From positions 5,065,182 through 5,129,181 of the forward strand of contig JAJHZJ010000808.1 in assembly GCA_023548195.1 (NCBI GenBank): 64,000 nucleotides of DNA, given 5' to 3'. Below the pieces are notes generated by a model. It was not told the origin of the DNA, made no database searches, and worked only from the letters and a program-made list of their open reading frames with translations. Below are positions 51,986 to 63,094 of this stretch, one piece after another; position 1 is the stretch's first letter, and each line of letters opens with the position of its first letter. The translations under genes and the position numbers were made by a program. Source of the stretch: Bettongia penicillata ogilbyi (lineage: Eukaryota > Chordata > Mammalia > Diprotodontia > Potoroidae).

Positions 51986-52144
51986 ATACTTAGGGTGCTG
52001 CACTAGAGATCATGTTCCAAGTTGACATTGAATGATTGACTACTTTTTGGGTCTGGTCATTCAAACAAGTTTCTATCTACATAATTATGGTATTATTTGG
52101 CCAGCATCTCTAGCTTGTTAATGGGAATAGGCAGAGTTGGACAA

Positions 52145-54125
52145 ACTTCTTTCTTTCCTTTCTTTTTCTATAATAATAATAATGAATTTATAATCAATTA
52201 CTTAGAAGCTGGTAACCTGCTTTGTTGCACATAACCAGTACTTGCTAGAGCTAGGATTGCAGCCTAATGTCCTAAGCTCCAGATTCAGTGATCTTTTCTA
52301 TTATATCTGCTTATTTTATATATCTCTACAAAGAGTGATTCCTGTGGAGTAGTTTTCATAAAAAAAATTTGTGCTTATACTGGCTTAATGAAATGTCACT
52401 AAGAAAAATCAACGTAAATCTAATTTGTGTTTCAAGTGTTTATAAGGCTGGGAAAATGTCATTGATCTCAAAGACTCAAGTGTTTCATTTTCCTTTCAGT
52501 CTATCAGAATTAAATGCTACTTGATTGGCAAAAAAAGGACTTCAGGAACGAATCACAATCCTATGGGGGTTCTGTCTCTCTTTCCTTATACATAACATAA
52601 GTTATAGGAGGCAGACTTGGTTTTCTACCCATGAATGCTTGTGACCTTTCAGTTTTCCTTTTGTTTCATATTTCTTAGGTTGAGATATTTTCTCAAGGAG
52701 ACCAAACGTTAGAAATATCCAACCCATTGATTGTCCTCCAGTGGAAATGCTGGATCTAGGCAGTGTTCAAATCTTAGCCTCAGCACTATCAGGCATCTGG
52801 GGACTTTCTAAAAGTGGGTACAGCTGCTTTTACACAGTGATTCTTGGTATTCAGTGTCCCAGATTGGCACATCACAGCTGGCATAGTATATAACACTAGT
52901 ATGAGAGGGGGAAGGTTATTTTTATAACTGGTGGTTAGCCTGCTGAAGTTTCATCAGGGTACTTTAAAGCTCACTGTGTTTGTCAGTTTTCTTAGTTTGT
53001 TAAGCAGATGTTTATTCTTTCATGGGGTTGGTGGATTGGTGTGGTAGGGGTTGCTGGTTTTCCAGATATTTAGATCAATGAAAACTCTCTCATCACATGA
53101 AACAAATACAGATGGCATTGCTTTTCATCCTCTTGCTAGAGAATTTGCAGAATAAACACTTTCCCTCATTTTCATCTAATACAAAATGTCTTTGAGCTTT
53201 GGACATGAGTTTCTTATTTGTGTGTGCTTTATTTTTTATTTTCAAACTTTCATAGGCATCATTCCTCCTAAAAAAGTCTCTGAGTTATGGAGTTCTGTTA
53301 AATGAAATAGTGAAGAGGGTAAAACTTGTTCTCCATAGATTTTAGGATTTCTTTGTAACCAGACCGAAAGATGGAGTTGCAGTGTGAGACATTTGTAGCA
53401 AATGGTGTAAAATAAAGTAAAGGTTTGGTCTTCCCATTTTCTAGAATTTAGTTCGAGTTTTTTCCTTTTCCCTGTAGATTTATTGACTCTTTTTGTTTGT
53501 ATGCTGTCATTAAGCTTTTGGGATTTTATTTTGGCACCTGACCATTCTGAATATAAAATCAAGACGTTTTGTGCGTGTGTGTGCACGTGAGGAAGGTATT
53601 CTTACATTCCTCAGTGATTTGAAACTTTGAACTATATGAGATTATTTTTAGACACTTTGTGACTTTTAATGTAAGCATTACTCTGTGATCTATAAGACAG
53701 AAAATTAAAGCCCCAGATGACTTTTTCCTGGCATAGCAATTAAGAAAGGATATTGGATTTTAAAATCTAATACAGGTAGAAGATGGTGTTCAAAATTGTT
53801 TTAAAAGTAAAATGACCTTGACATGGTGCAATATACACATTTCTTCAGGGTTTTTTTTTTAAAGAAATACTCATACATCCTACTCTGTCAACTAAAACAA
53901 ATAGAACTCAGTTTAACTTTTTCTCCTCCACTTAATCCCAAGTTGGAAGTAGTGCTTTTTAAAGAGTTCCTTCTATACTAGATGAAAGTTTTGTGATTAT
54001 GTAGACAGGAAAAGATTATGCTCATATTATTAGAAATTCTATTGTATTATGCCAGAAAGCAGGCTTGTGTAGAAATATAGCCGTATTTATCCAGCCTCAT
54101 TCTATCTGGGTATTCACTTACGGCA
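52145..54125. other. No recognised feature
   Basis: About 2 kb without a recognised repeat or exon, apart from a short ATA run (52171-52184) and a poly-T at about 53850. The minus-strand 114-codon frame at 53242-53586 has no recognisable domain. Candidate unique intronic DNA. Confidence 0.45.
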
Positions 54126-54321
54126 AACCAGGGTTGGGGAACCTGCAATCTCAAGGCCACATGTGGCCCTCTAGGTCCTCAAGTGCAGCCCTTTGACTGA
54201 ATCCAAACTTCACAGAATCAGTTCCCTTAGGGGTAAAAGGATTTGTTCTGTAAAATTTGGACTCAGTCAAAAGACTCACATGTGGCTTCGAGGCTGCAGG
54301 TTCCCCTCCTCTGGGGTAAAC
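54121..54321. mobile_element. Fold-back hAT-like MITE (copy 2) with imperfect 8-bp duplication
   Basis: Element 54129-54313: left end CAGGGTTGGGGAACCTGCA, right end TGCAGGTTCCCCTCCTCTG. The same internal order as 1895-2089 is present (CCCTTTGACTGAATCCAAAC; GATTTGTTCTGTAAAA). Flanking 8-mers CGGCAAAC and GGGTAAAC agree at 6 of 8 positions, as expected for an old hAT insertion. Confidence 0.75.
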
Positions 54322-54324
54322 TTT

Positions 54325-55085
54325 TTATTTCTCCCTTTCAAACTCTCTTGCATGATGAATATTTTCCTTTTCCCTCCAATAGGGTTGAGAGCTTATCTCC
54401 TTAAAGTTGTGCACATTCTGGAAAGGTTCCAGTGTATCACTTTACTTAGCTGGCCTGCCCCTCTTTGCACTGGACTTATATATTCTAAGAGGGGGTGGGG
54501 TTTGGGATGGGTCTGAGATACTTCCCTGGCCAATTTCACTTTAGTAAAGTTAAATTAGAGCTATCCAAAAGTAGAAGGTATTACCATGTGAAGTCGGGTT
54601 TCCTTTTTTTGGAGGCATTACGTACATTAGGGATGATCTCTTACTGAGAATGTTGTAGAGGTGATTTGTGCCTCAGGTAAAGTCTGGATATGCAGTTAGA
54701 TGATCAGTGAGGTCACTTTTAACTCTCTTAATAAATGTGAATTGTGCCTGGTTCTGACCAGCCTACAAAATAACAATAGCCTAGCATTTTGTGCTTGAAG
54801 GATTGAAAGTTGTTATTAATTAAATATATTATTTAGCTCAAGAAAGAGATAATAAAGTAGCAAGCCCTGTCTTGTTGCACTAATTTTTTAATGGATACAG
54901 GTGAAGTTAAAAAACAAGGGTTTTTTTTCCTTGATATTGAAGCGGGTGAAAGAGGGGGGAAGAATACAGTAGTATTTCTTAAAAAGAATGGTGAGTCACA
55001 AATGTTGGCATTTTCAAAATTTGAGCTACAACTCTTTGACTTTGGTGAAGTGACTGTTGTGTGCAAGTCATTGACAGATCCAAAG
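54325..55085. other. No recognised feature
   Basis: No gene or clear repeat seen. Confidence 0.4.
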
Positions 55086-55089
55086 ATGA

Positions 55090-55375
55090 AAAGTGGCAGC
55101 CAAGGACATGCAGTCTAGACAAGAGTTTAAGACATTTGTGCAATCAAGTAGTGTAAAAGGTAGATTGTGATAGAGACAATGGAATTCAGAGTGGGCTAGA
55201 AAGATTTGATAATGGGGAGATCCCTCTCAGCTGAGGGAATCAGGAAAGTTTTCCTAGAGTGTTTGGCACCCAAGGAAGATGTGGCTCTTGGGGAAAGAGA
55301 GAGATTTCAGCTGGCAGAGATGTGGAGGGGAGGGAGCGTATTTCAGACAGGAGGGATGATCTTTGTGAGTAAGAG
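55090..55375 (-). mobile_element. L2 3' part, antisense
   Basis: GGACATGCAGTCTAGAC, GGAAAGTTTTCCTAGAGTG and TTTCAGCTGGCAGAGATG follow antisense L2 order. Confidence 0.55.
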
Positions 55376-55790
55376 TTGGACCTCTGCTCTTACGGCATTT
55401 TCAACTTCTGTCTGTAATTATATAATATATTCAACTTCTGTTTGTCACTTTGGAATTCAGTGGTATTTTGAATTAATCAATAAATTATCTCTTGGCTCTG
55501 TTGCTATTTAACAAGTTTTTTTTCCCTTTTGTAAATGAATTCATTTCCTTCATCTACTAATGATAAGCAGAGAAGTAAAAAAAAATTGTCTGTGTATGTT
55601 CATTGAACATCTGTTTCTTTTCTAATTTTCTTCTACAAGGAATAAGTCCTTGAGAAGGAGCTGGTATATATAGACATATTATAGGCTTACTAGAATGGGG
55701 GGTGGGAGTGGAGAAGGGATAAGATTTCATTTATTGCCTACTATATGTGGGGCAACTGGGGTGAGTCCTTTATAGTTCCTTCCCAGAGGC
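55376..55790. other. No recognised feature
   Basis: AT-rich gap. TTCAACTTCTGT occurs twice (about 55400 and 55430), a small local duplication. Confidence 0.4.
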
Positions 55791-55794
55791 CTCT

Positions 55795-56560
55795 GTCTTT
55801 TTGTTTGTTTTAAATTTTATCTTTTATTCTGGAAGTAAACACCAAAAATAGAACATTTCTTTATACACAGCAGAACACAAGAGGGTTGTATATAAAATGC
55901 TGAATCTCCATTTCATACTATTTGCATTTTTAAAAAAGAAAATATGGTAAATTCTTTCCCTTTCGAACCTGTCTGGCTTATCTGATACCTTCTGAACTTT
56001 CTTCTGTTCTCTCTGTGCATTAAAAAGTGCTTCACTGGCTTATCTTTTTTTTTTTTTTGTATTGCTATTGTTAACCTCTTCTTTTACACTTAACACTGCT
56101 CCCCCACTTCCCCAGTTAAATACACACAGAAAGAAAATAAAATTCCTCCAACAAATAAGCATCATCAAGCAAAACATCTACGTAGTGGAGGTGCCCCCAA
56201 ATATATGCTTTCTGTACCTTGAATCCATTGTCTCTTTGTCAGGAAGGGGGTAACATGCTTCATCACAGATCCTCTGTAGACATGGTTGATCATGGCACTG
56301 ATTAGAACTCTTCATCTTTGGAAGTTGTTTTTCTTTACTGTGTTGTCCCTGTATGAATCATGAATCAGGTTTTGCTCTTTTTGCTTCCAGATTCTCTGAA
56401 ATAATCTCTTCTGTAATTTCTTATGGCAAAATGATATGATATGTATTTATATACCACCATTTGTTTAAGCCTTCTGCAGTTGGTGGGCATCTTCTTAGAT
56501 TAGAGTTCTTTTATTTCCTCTTTTGCTCCCAACACCATTTCAGGATCAAGAAATTTTCGC
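55795..56560 (-). mobile_element. L1 3' region, antisense
   Basis: AT-rich complemented 3' UTR (AAGCAAAACATCTACG, GTGGTAACATGC-like text) leads into the ORF2-end landmark GTTGGTGGGCATCTTC. It may be the 3' end of the adjoining HAL1-like element or a separate copy. Confidence 0.5.
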
Positions 56561-56613
56561 TTATAGTTGTTACTTCCTAGTATCGTTCTCTTCTTAACTT
56601 TCCTCTTAAGCCT

Positions 56614-56949
56614 GCTTGTTTCCCTAGGGCAGAGGTGGTGCAGTGGATAGAGCACCAGTGCAGGAGTCAGGAGGACCTAGTTCAAATCTCACCTCAGACA
56701 CTTGACACTCACTAGCTGTGTGACTTTGGGCAAGTCACTTAACCCTAGTTGCCTCATCCTAGGTCATCTCCAGTCATCCTGATGAATATCTGGTCACTGA
56801 ATTCAGATGGTTCTGGAGGAGAAGTGAGGTTGGTGACCTGCACAGCCCTCCCTCACTCAACAAAGTCAAGTGCAAGTCATGTCATTATTTCTCTGATGGC
56901 ATGGTCTTCTTCAGCAACAAAGGATGCACACACACGCTTCTTTCCCTAC
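56614..56949 (+). mobile_element. tRNA-RTE SINE (second tail type) with 14-bp target duplication
   Basis: Insert 56628-56935, flanked by GCTTGTTTCCCTAG and GCTTCTTTCCCTAC (two mismatches). Head GGCAGAGGTGGTGCAGTGG; tail GATGGCATGGTCTTCTTC to a CACACA end. Confidence 0.9.
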
Positions 56950-57419
56950 TGAATTTGATGTATTTCTACACCCTGCTCCCTCCATGCTTTTTTCTTTCTG
57001 TGTGTATATTCTTCTTTTGTATGTGTAAGCTTCTTTCTCCTCCCCCCATGCTGTTGTTTTAATTTAACCCTCCTTTCTCTTTCCCATATTGGCTCAGAAC
57101 TGAACCACTGTACCACAAGGTCCTCTTTTTTCACTCCCTGTATACTCATTGTAGACATTAAAATTCTGAAGGGATACTTGTCTCTTTTCCTCCTCTCAGA
57201 ATGTTAGCATGACATCATCAAACAGCCTCTTCTAGTTGCTCAAATATATTTACCTTTCTGGGTTTCTCTGGACTTGTGGTATTTCAAAGTTCCTAATCAG
57301 TTCCAGCCTTTCCATCAGAAATATTTGAAAGTCCTCTATTCCACTAAAGGTCTGTTTCCCCTTATAGGGTTAGACTAAGCTTTTCAGGGTAAGGTGTTCT
57401 TGGTTATAGACTTATGTAA

Positions 57420-58100
57420 TATTTTAAATGAATTTTTTTCTGTTAACATGAAGCCTTCTATTTCCTTTCCCTCTCACTTCTGTCTCCCTACTGAAAAAAA
57501 CAAAAGAAAAAATAGGACTTTTATGACAAAAATACATAGTCAAGCAAAATAAATTCCCATATTGATCATGTCCAAAAATATGTCTCATTCTGCACCTTTT
57601 GTCCATTACTTCTTTATCAGGAGTTCTCTGGAATCATGGTTGGTCATTTCATTGTCTTGAGTTCTTAAGCCTTTAAAAGTTTTGTCCTTACAGTGTTGTC
57701 ATTATATTACAGTATTCTGTTTCTGTTATACTTTACAGTTTCTTCTAGAACAGTAGTATTTGATTGTATGCCTATACCATAATTTGTTCAGTCGTTTCCC
57801 ACTTGATGGACACTCTCTTGGTTTTTATCACAAAAAGAACTACTATAAATGTATTTGTCCATTTCCTGAGGGATATAGACCTAATGGTGGTATTGCTAGG
57901 TAGAAAGATATGCATGATTTAGTAACTTTTGGGGCATATTTCCAAATTGTTGTCCAGATTGGATGAATCTGTTTTCTTGCAGCCCCTTCAATATTTATCA
58001 TTTTACTCTTTAGTTAGCTTCAGCATGTTATAAACTAGAACCTCAGAGTTGCTTTAATTTGTATATCTGTATTAGTATTGTAAGCCTATATCTTTTGCCC
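57420..58100 (-). mobile_element. L1 3' end, antisense, inserted in the third HAL1-like element
   Basis: CAAAATACATAGTCAAGC-type text, CATAATTTGTTCAGTCGTTTCC, GATATAGACCTAATGGTGG and GGGGCATATTTCCAAATTG are complemented L1 landmarks in order. Confidence 0.75.
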
Positions 58101-58167
58101 TTTGGAATATTGTATTCCAAGATCTCCTCTTATTTTAGAAGAAACATCCAGGTCTTCTGTGATCCTG

Positions 58168-58187
58168 TGATCCTTTTTTTTTTTTTT
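58168..58187 (+). repeat. Poly-T tract
   Basis: About 18 T in a row inside the ORF1-like region. Confidence 0.8.
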
Positions 58188-59169
58188 TTTTGGTAACTCA
58201 GATTGTTTCTTTCTGGACCTAAGATTCTCTTTGACATGGGATCACTTTGAATTTTGTCCGTAAGATTCTTGAGAAATTTCCTTTTGGATTATCTTTCAGG
58301 AGGTGATCAGCAACTTCTTTCTGTCTTCTTTTTGCTCTCTGGGTCTAATAGAGCTGAAGTTTTCATTTATGTTTTCTTAATATGTAATATTCATATTCTT
58401 GAAATAAATCATACTTTCTAGTCCAGTGATTCAAAAATTGTCTCTTCTTGACCTGTTTTCCAGGTCAGTTGTTTGTGGAATCGGATAACTTAAATTTTCT
58501 TATATTTTAGAAAATGGATTTTGTTCTAATATTTCTTGCTCTTTCTTGTAATCATTGATTTCTTTTTTTAATATATTCTAGTTTTCAGGTAAGTTTACTA
58601 CTTTCTCTTCTAAGCTATTTATTCCCCTTCCAATTATTTTCTTTAGAGCTTTTATTTTATTTTTTAAATACCTTGATCTTTTTAGGTATTTATGATTTTT
58701 TTTGTGGAAAGTTCATTATTTTTCCTTTGAGTCTTTGCTTGGAATTACTCTCTCACTTTTTTGAGGAATATAGCACCATCATCACCATTTTATACTAGCT
58801 GGTGTATTGTTTTGTTTTGCTTCTTAGTTCTCTAGCTTTATTCCTGAATAGGGGATTTGTGGTAGGGTCTGACTTTGCCTCCTTCTCTGATATTGGGTGG
58901 GTTGGTTAGTCCTGTTTGCTTTTAACCCTCAGATCACTGAGATTCCTGCACTGACTTCTATTTCTTGTGGTTCCACTTGGGGTTGACTTTTTTAAAAAAA
59001 ATAGTTTTGGAGTAGAATAAGTCACTTATTGTAGTTTGCAATTGAATTTCTTGATCATTATTGAGTCTGATAGGAATTTCCAGTTTTTGTTGAAGACTTT
59101 AAATTCCAGATGAGTTGCCTTTTTGCCCTGTATATGGTAGATATTTAATAAATATCTGTTAAATTGAGA

Positions 59170-59930
59170 GGCAGAGTGACATGAAGAAAGCATTAGATAC
59201 TTTGGGAATGTTGCTTAAAAGAGCAGTGGTGTGAAGGGGATAGTCTGAAGACTAGAAGAGTAGTGAAGGGAAAGAATTAATGAGGGCCTGAACCAAGGCA
59301 GTAATGTCAAGAGGAGAGATGACGAAATGAATGGGAAAGAAGTTTTGGATTGGATCTGTTGGGAATGAGCAGTTAAAAGGCTATGGATTGTGAGCAAAAG
59401 GAAAGACTCAAAAGTGATTAGTTATGAGCCTGAATGATTGGGAAGATTGACGTAGAATAGAAAAGTTGAAAGGGAGAGCTGGTTTTATGTGGAAGATGTA
59501 TATAATTTTCAATATGTGAAATTGAAATTTTCAAATTCAAATTTGAATTTATTATTATTATTTCGAAGGGTTTATAAGTAGAGCATCTAATCCAGGGCTT
59601 GAGTTCTGGGAAAACTGGGGGTAAGATTTTATAACTGACTGTATAAAGGTGGTAATTGATTAAAGCCATGGGAGTGGATAAGCCTACCAAGGAAAATAGT
59701 ATAGAGAAAAGAGAAGATGACCAAGTAGGATAAGGATCTTGAAGGACTCCTGTGCTTAATGGAAGAAAAGATCAGGACAGAGAACACTAGCTAAGTGCGG
59801 TGTCATAGAAATGGAAGGAGGACAGCAGATCTACAGTGTCATATGCTTCAGAAAGGTCAAGGAGGATGACAGAAAAAAAGGCCATTGGGTTTAGCAGTGA
59901 GTCATTCATTAGTGAACATCAGTTTTTGGC
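59170..59930 (-). mobile_element. L2, antisense, internal part
   Basis: ATTAATGAGGGCCTGAACC, GGATTGGATCTGTTGGG, GAGAAGATGACCAAGTAGG, then GTCATATGCTTCAGAAAGGTC and AGGCCATTGGGTTTAGCAG follow antisense L2 order. Confidence 0.65.
59533..59550. repeat. 18-bp perfect palindrome
   Basis: AAATTCAAATTTGAATTT is identical to its own complement; it sits in AT-rich DNA inside the L2 remnant. Confidence 0.9.
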
Positions 59931-59934
59931 AGTA

Positions 59935-61030
59935 GGCATACCATTCTCCAGGCTTGGACGGAAAGCCTTTCCAGTGTGCCATGGGACCAGCCAAAGCTTG
60001 CGCTATTAAAAATCTTCCAAAGGTACATGCATAAAGTGAGGTAAATTTTCCAAACATTGTTTTGATATCATTCTTATTACTTTATTTCATTTATTTATTT
60101 ATTTCTGTTTTACAAAATTAGGTCTCTGTTGAATTATTTTGGTCATAAATAATGTTGTTATTTTTGAAGAAATAAAATGACATTTTCAAATGATGAAAAA
60201 CAGTTTGAAGTGTGGAACCTTCAAGTTTCTGAGTGTTGTTTCCCACAGAGACCAACTTTTTAATTTTGCTTTTCTTGCTTGAATTTTTTTTTGACTGTCA
60301 TAATACATAAGCTTAATTCATGTAGAATAAATTTTGTATATAACTGTTATTACATTTCTTTATAATACCAAAGTAATTTTAGTTCTTTTTCATGGATTAT
60401 TGGCACTTTATGATGGAGCCCTGTCACCACAGCTAAGACAACCCCCTTTGGCTCATTGTTCTGGTACTTGAAAAAAAGAGCATTTTTAATAGGATCCTAG
60501 TTGTGGATAGCAGATAGAATCAGACCTTAGGTTCTTAGGTTACATTTAAACACTGCTAATGAAAAGGACTTTAAAAAAAAATTATACCAATATTCATTTG
60601 CTTGGAACCTGTTATATTCTTAAATTTCATATAAGGAGTCTTAGAATAAAGAGCTATTGTTAAATAAATTTGATCTGAAAATCTCAATCATACGGGCCCT
60701 TGGAAGCTGTACAGGGGCTGTGACTACAGGGCCTTTAGGCCTGGTGCTTAAAGACTGGATTTCATGGTGATTGGTAGTGGAAATGTGTGTAGGCACAGAA
60801 AAGTCAAGACATGACTTTATTTTTAATCTATGATTTTAATGTGTTTCAGCTTTTAATAAGATTTCCTTACCATGAACCACTATAAAATTCCATTAGTAAG
60901 CAGGAGTATTGTTAGGAACCTAAGTTGGGGTCTTTAGGATTTTGTAGTTGGAAAGAGAAAATCAGATGATTTACCCAGCATTTGTTGTGTAGGGAAGAAT
61001 CTGAGTACTTTGTAGAAATCAGGATAGGGT
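59935..61030. other. No recognised feature
   Basis: AT-rich intronic DNA with a short ATTT run (about 60087-60106); no exon or clear element. Confidence 0.4.
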
Positions 61031-61035
61031 AATAA

Positions 61036-61255
61036 TATTACCGGAAGCAACTAGGTGGTTCAGTGGATAAAGCATTGGACCTGGAGTCAGAAAGATCTGA
61101 GTTCAAATATAGTCTCAGACACCCCCTAGCTGTCAGTTAACCTTTGTTTGCTTTAATCTGTTGGAGGAGGAAATGGCTAACTAGAAAACCCCATGGACAG
61201 TGTTGGAGTGCTATGGTATGTGAGGTCAACAAGAGATGGGCATGATTGAATGACT
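61036..61255 (+). mobile_element. tRNA-RTE SINE, sense
   Basis: GGAAGCAACTAGGTGGTTCAGTGG through GTTGGAGGAGGAAATGGC, with deletions in the RTE-type tail. Confidence 0.8.
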
Positions 61256-61389
61256 GCACATTAACATGAGTACTTTTACAATTTAATGCTTAAACTAAAA
61301 TTATGATTTCTAATCCTTGTGTATGTACTTCTATGTAAGTCCCTAAAATTTGAGTTGACTACCTCAAAATTCTTATAAGAATTGCAGTA

Positions 61390-62060
61390 ACCTAATGGTT
61401 TGGTTCTCCCTCTCTCAAGTGTCTTCCCACCCCAGTCCATCCTTCACTAAGCTGTTAAATAATGTTTCTTAAGCCCAGAGATAACCATGAAACTCTCCTA
61501 TTCAGTAAACTGCAGTGACTTTGTATCACCTCCAGGATCAGATGTAAAATCCTGTCGTTCAACGCCCTCCACACCCTGGTTCCACCTTCCATGTTCAGTC
61601 TTTTTGTACCTTACATAGATAGCCTCTTCCCCCATGTACTTCATGATCCAGTGACACTGGCTACCTTGCTGTTTTTCACACAAGTCATCCATCTCTTGGC
61701 CTCTGGTACTTTCACTGAATGGTTCCCGTGCCTAGAAGTACTCTCCACTCTCATCTCTGTCTGCCTCTTGGCTTACTTCACATCTCGGCTAAAATCCCAT
61801 CTTCTAGGAGAAACTTTTCCTTATTTCTCCTTAATGCTAGTGTCTTTGCTCTCTTGATTTTCCCCAGTTTGTCCTGCATATATTTTGTTTGTACATAGTT
61901 GTTCGTATGTTTTCTCTCCCATTAGACCGAGTTCCTTGAGAACTGGGACTGTCTTTTACTTTTCTTTGTAATTCTGTAGTTTTACTTCTCTTTGTATCCC
62001 TAGGGCTTAGTTTAGCATCACGTCTGGCGTATAGTAGGTTCTTAATAAATGCTTATTGAT
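61390..62060 (+). mobile_element. L2 LINE 3' end, sense, about 670 bp
   Basis: TTCAGTAAACTGCAGTGAC, CAGGATCAGATGTAAAATCC, TCACATCTCGGCTAAAATCCC, GACCGAGTTCCTTGAGAACTGG and TAGTAGGTTCTTAATAAATGC in order. Confidence 0.85.
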
Positions 62061-62084
62061 CATTAACTTTTAAGGATATCAGTG

Positions 62085-62240
62085 CAATCCAGTGTAAAGA
62101 GTTGCTTATTTGGAGCTAGAAGGCCTGGTGAATCCTGACACTTGATTCTACTTCAGTTTCTTCATCTGTAAAATGAGGAAATTGTACTTGATAGACTTCC
62201 TAAGGTACTTTCTCACCCTCGCTCTATGATCCTCTGCATT
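62085..62240 (+). mobile_element. THER1/MIR-type SINE, sense
   Basis: TTCATCTGTAAAATGAGG then TAAGGTACTTTCTCACCC and CTCTATGATCCTCTG. Confidence 0.65.
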
Positions 62241-62519
62241 TTGGGCCTCAGTTTCTTCACTGAGTGTATTAGTTTAGATGGCTGCTAATGCATATTTCCA
62301 CTAAAAATCTGTCAGCACATAACACTGACTGCATTAGAATATATCATGACTGTGGGGCTGGCAAAGTAGGGTTAAAAAGTAGAGCCACACTTACCTTTCC
62401 TTGCTCCTTTGCCATTCCTCTAAAATTTTGTTGTTATATAGTCATGTTTCAACATGAAAACACAAACCTTTAGCTATTTGATGACAAATATCCTAGCATT
62501 AATTTTAGTACTACAGTAC

Positions 62520-62745
62520 AGAGAGTTTTGTAAACAATTTAGAAAGCTTTCTTCATTTAATTCTCCAGAGAATCCCTTGATGTGGAGTAGATATTATTGT
62601 CACCATTTTAGAAGTGCAAAAACCAGAGCTCAGCTACATTATATGTTATATGCCTGGTCCAAGGTTACATATATAGAAAGTTGCATTTTGTTTTAAAATC
62701 TAGGTCTTCATATCCAGTGTCCTTTCCATTTTCCACACTGTCCTC
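62520..62745 (-). mobile_element. MIR-related SINE, antisense, decayed
   Basis: TTCATTTAATTCTCCAGAG, GTAGATATTATTGTCACC and CCAAGGTTACATATATAG. Confidence 0.5.
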
Positions 62746-62964
62746 TTGAAGGTGCTCATAGAGAACCTGGCTCACGGCACAACTCCTATAAAGTGCCCTT
62801 AGGAAAAAAAATGGATGAATGTTTTTAGAATTTACAGACAGTTTTTCTGAGATGAATTGTCGTTGAGGTTACTGACATTTTCTTCATCATTGTTACTATC
62901 CACTATGAAATGTAAGCACCATCTGCTGCCAACTAGGGGACCTTTTCCTTCCCTCACTAGGCAG

Positions 62965-63090
62965 TCTACAAATATTTAATAAATGTTTATCTTGTTGAGC
63001 TCTGGCATTACAAATACCAGCAGAAAAAAAAAGGACAATGTCTGCCCTCAGGGATCATGCTTTCTAATGGAGAAAAAAATCAGCATTTAA
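62965..63090 (-). mobile_element. Decayed L2-like end, antisense
   Basis: AATATTTAATAAATGTTTATC followed by GACAATGTCTGCCCTCAGGG and TTTCTAATGGAG. Confidence 0.4.
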
Positions 63091-63094
63091 ACAG

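Larger units (their letters stand above)
50755..52140 (-). mobile_element. L3/CR1-type LINE 3' part, antisense, with two SINE insertions
   Basis: Complemented CR1/L3 landmarks occur in order: CATAGAATCTGAAACTTGG (3' terminus), TGTTCCAAGTTCCTCCTTC, ATTTGAAGACAACTGTCACAC, CTGCACTCCTAGAATGCTCTCC, GAATTATTCCAATACTCCATG, and after the second SINE TTTTGGGTCTGGTCATTCAAAC. Frames are decayed. Confidence 0.75.
56565..58990 (-). mobile_element. Third ORF1-bearing L1/HAL1-like element, antisense, old
   Basis: Parts 56565-57420 and 58105-58990. TTTGAAAGTCCTCTATTCCAC (57327) matches the same site of the HAL1 at 15190. TTGTTTCTTTCTGGACC, CTTTCAGGAGGTGATCAG and CAGGTCAGTTGTTTG match the ORF1 region, and a coiled-coil-like stretch follows at 58500-58760. 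All frames are destroyed. It is interrupted by a SINE and by an L1 3' fragment. Confidence 0.6.
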
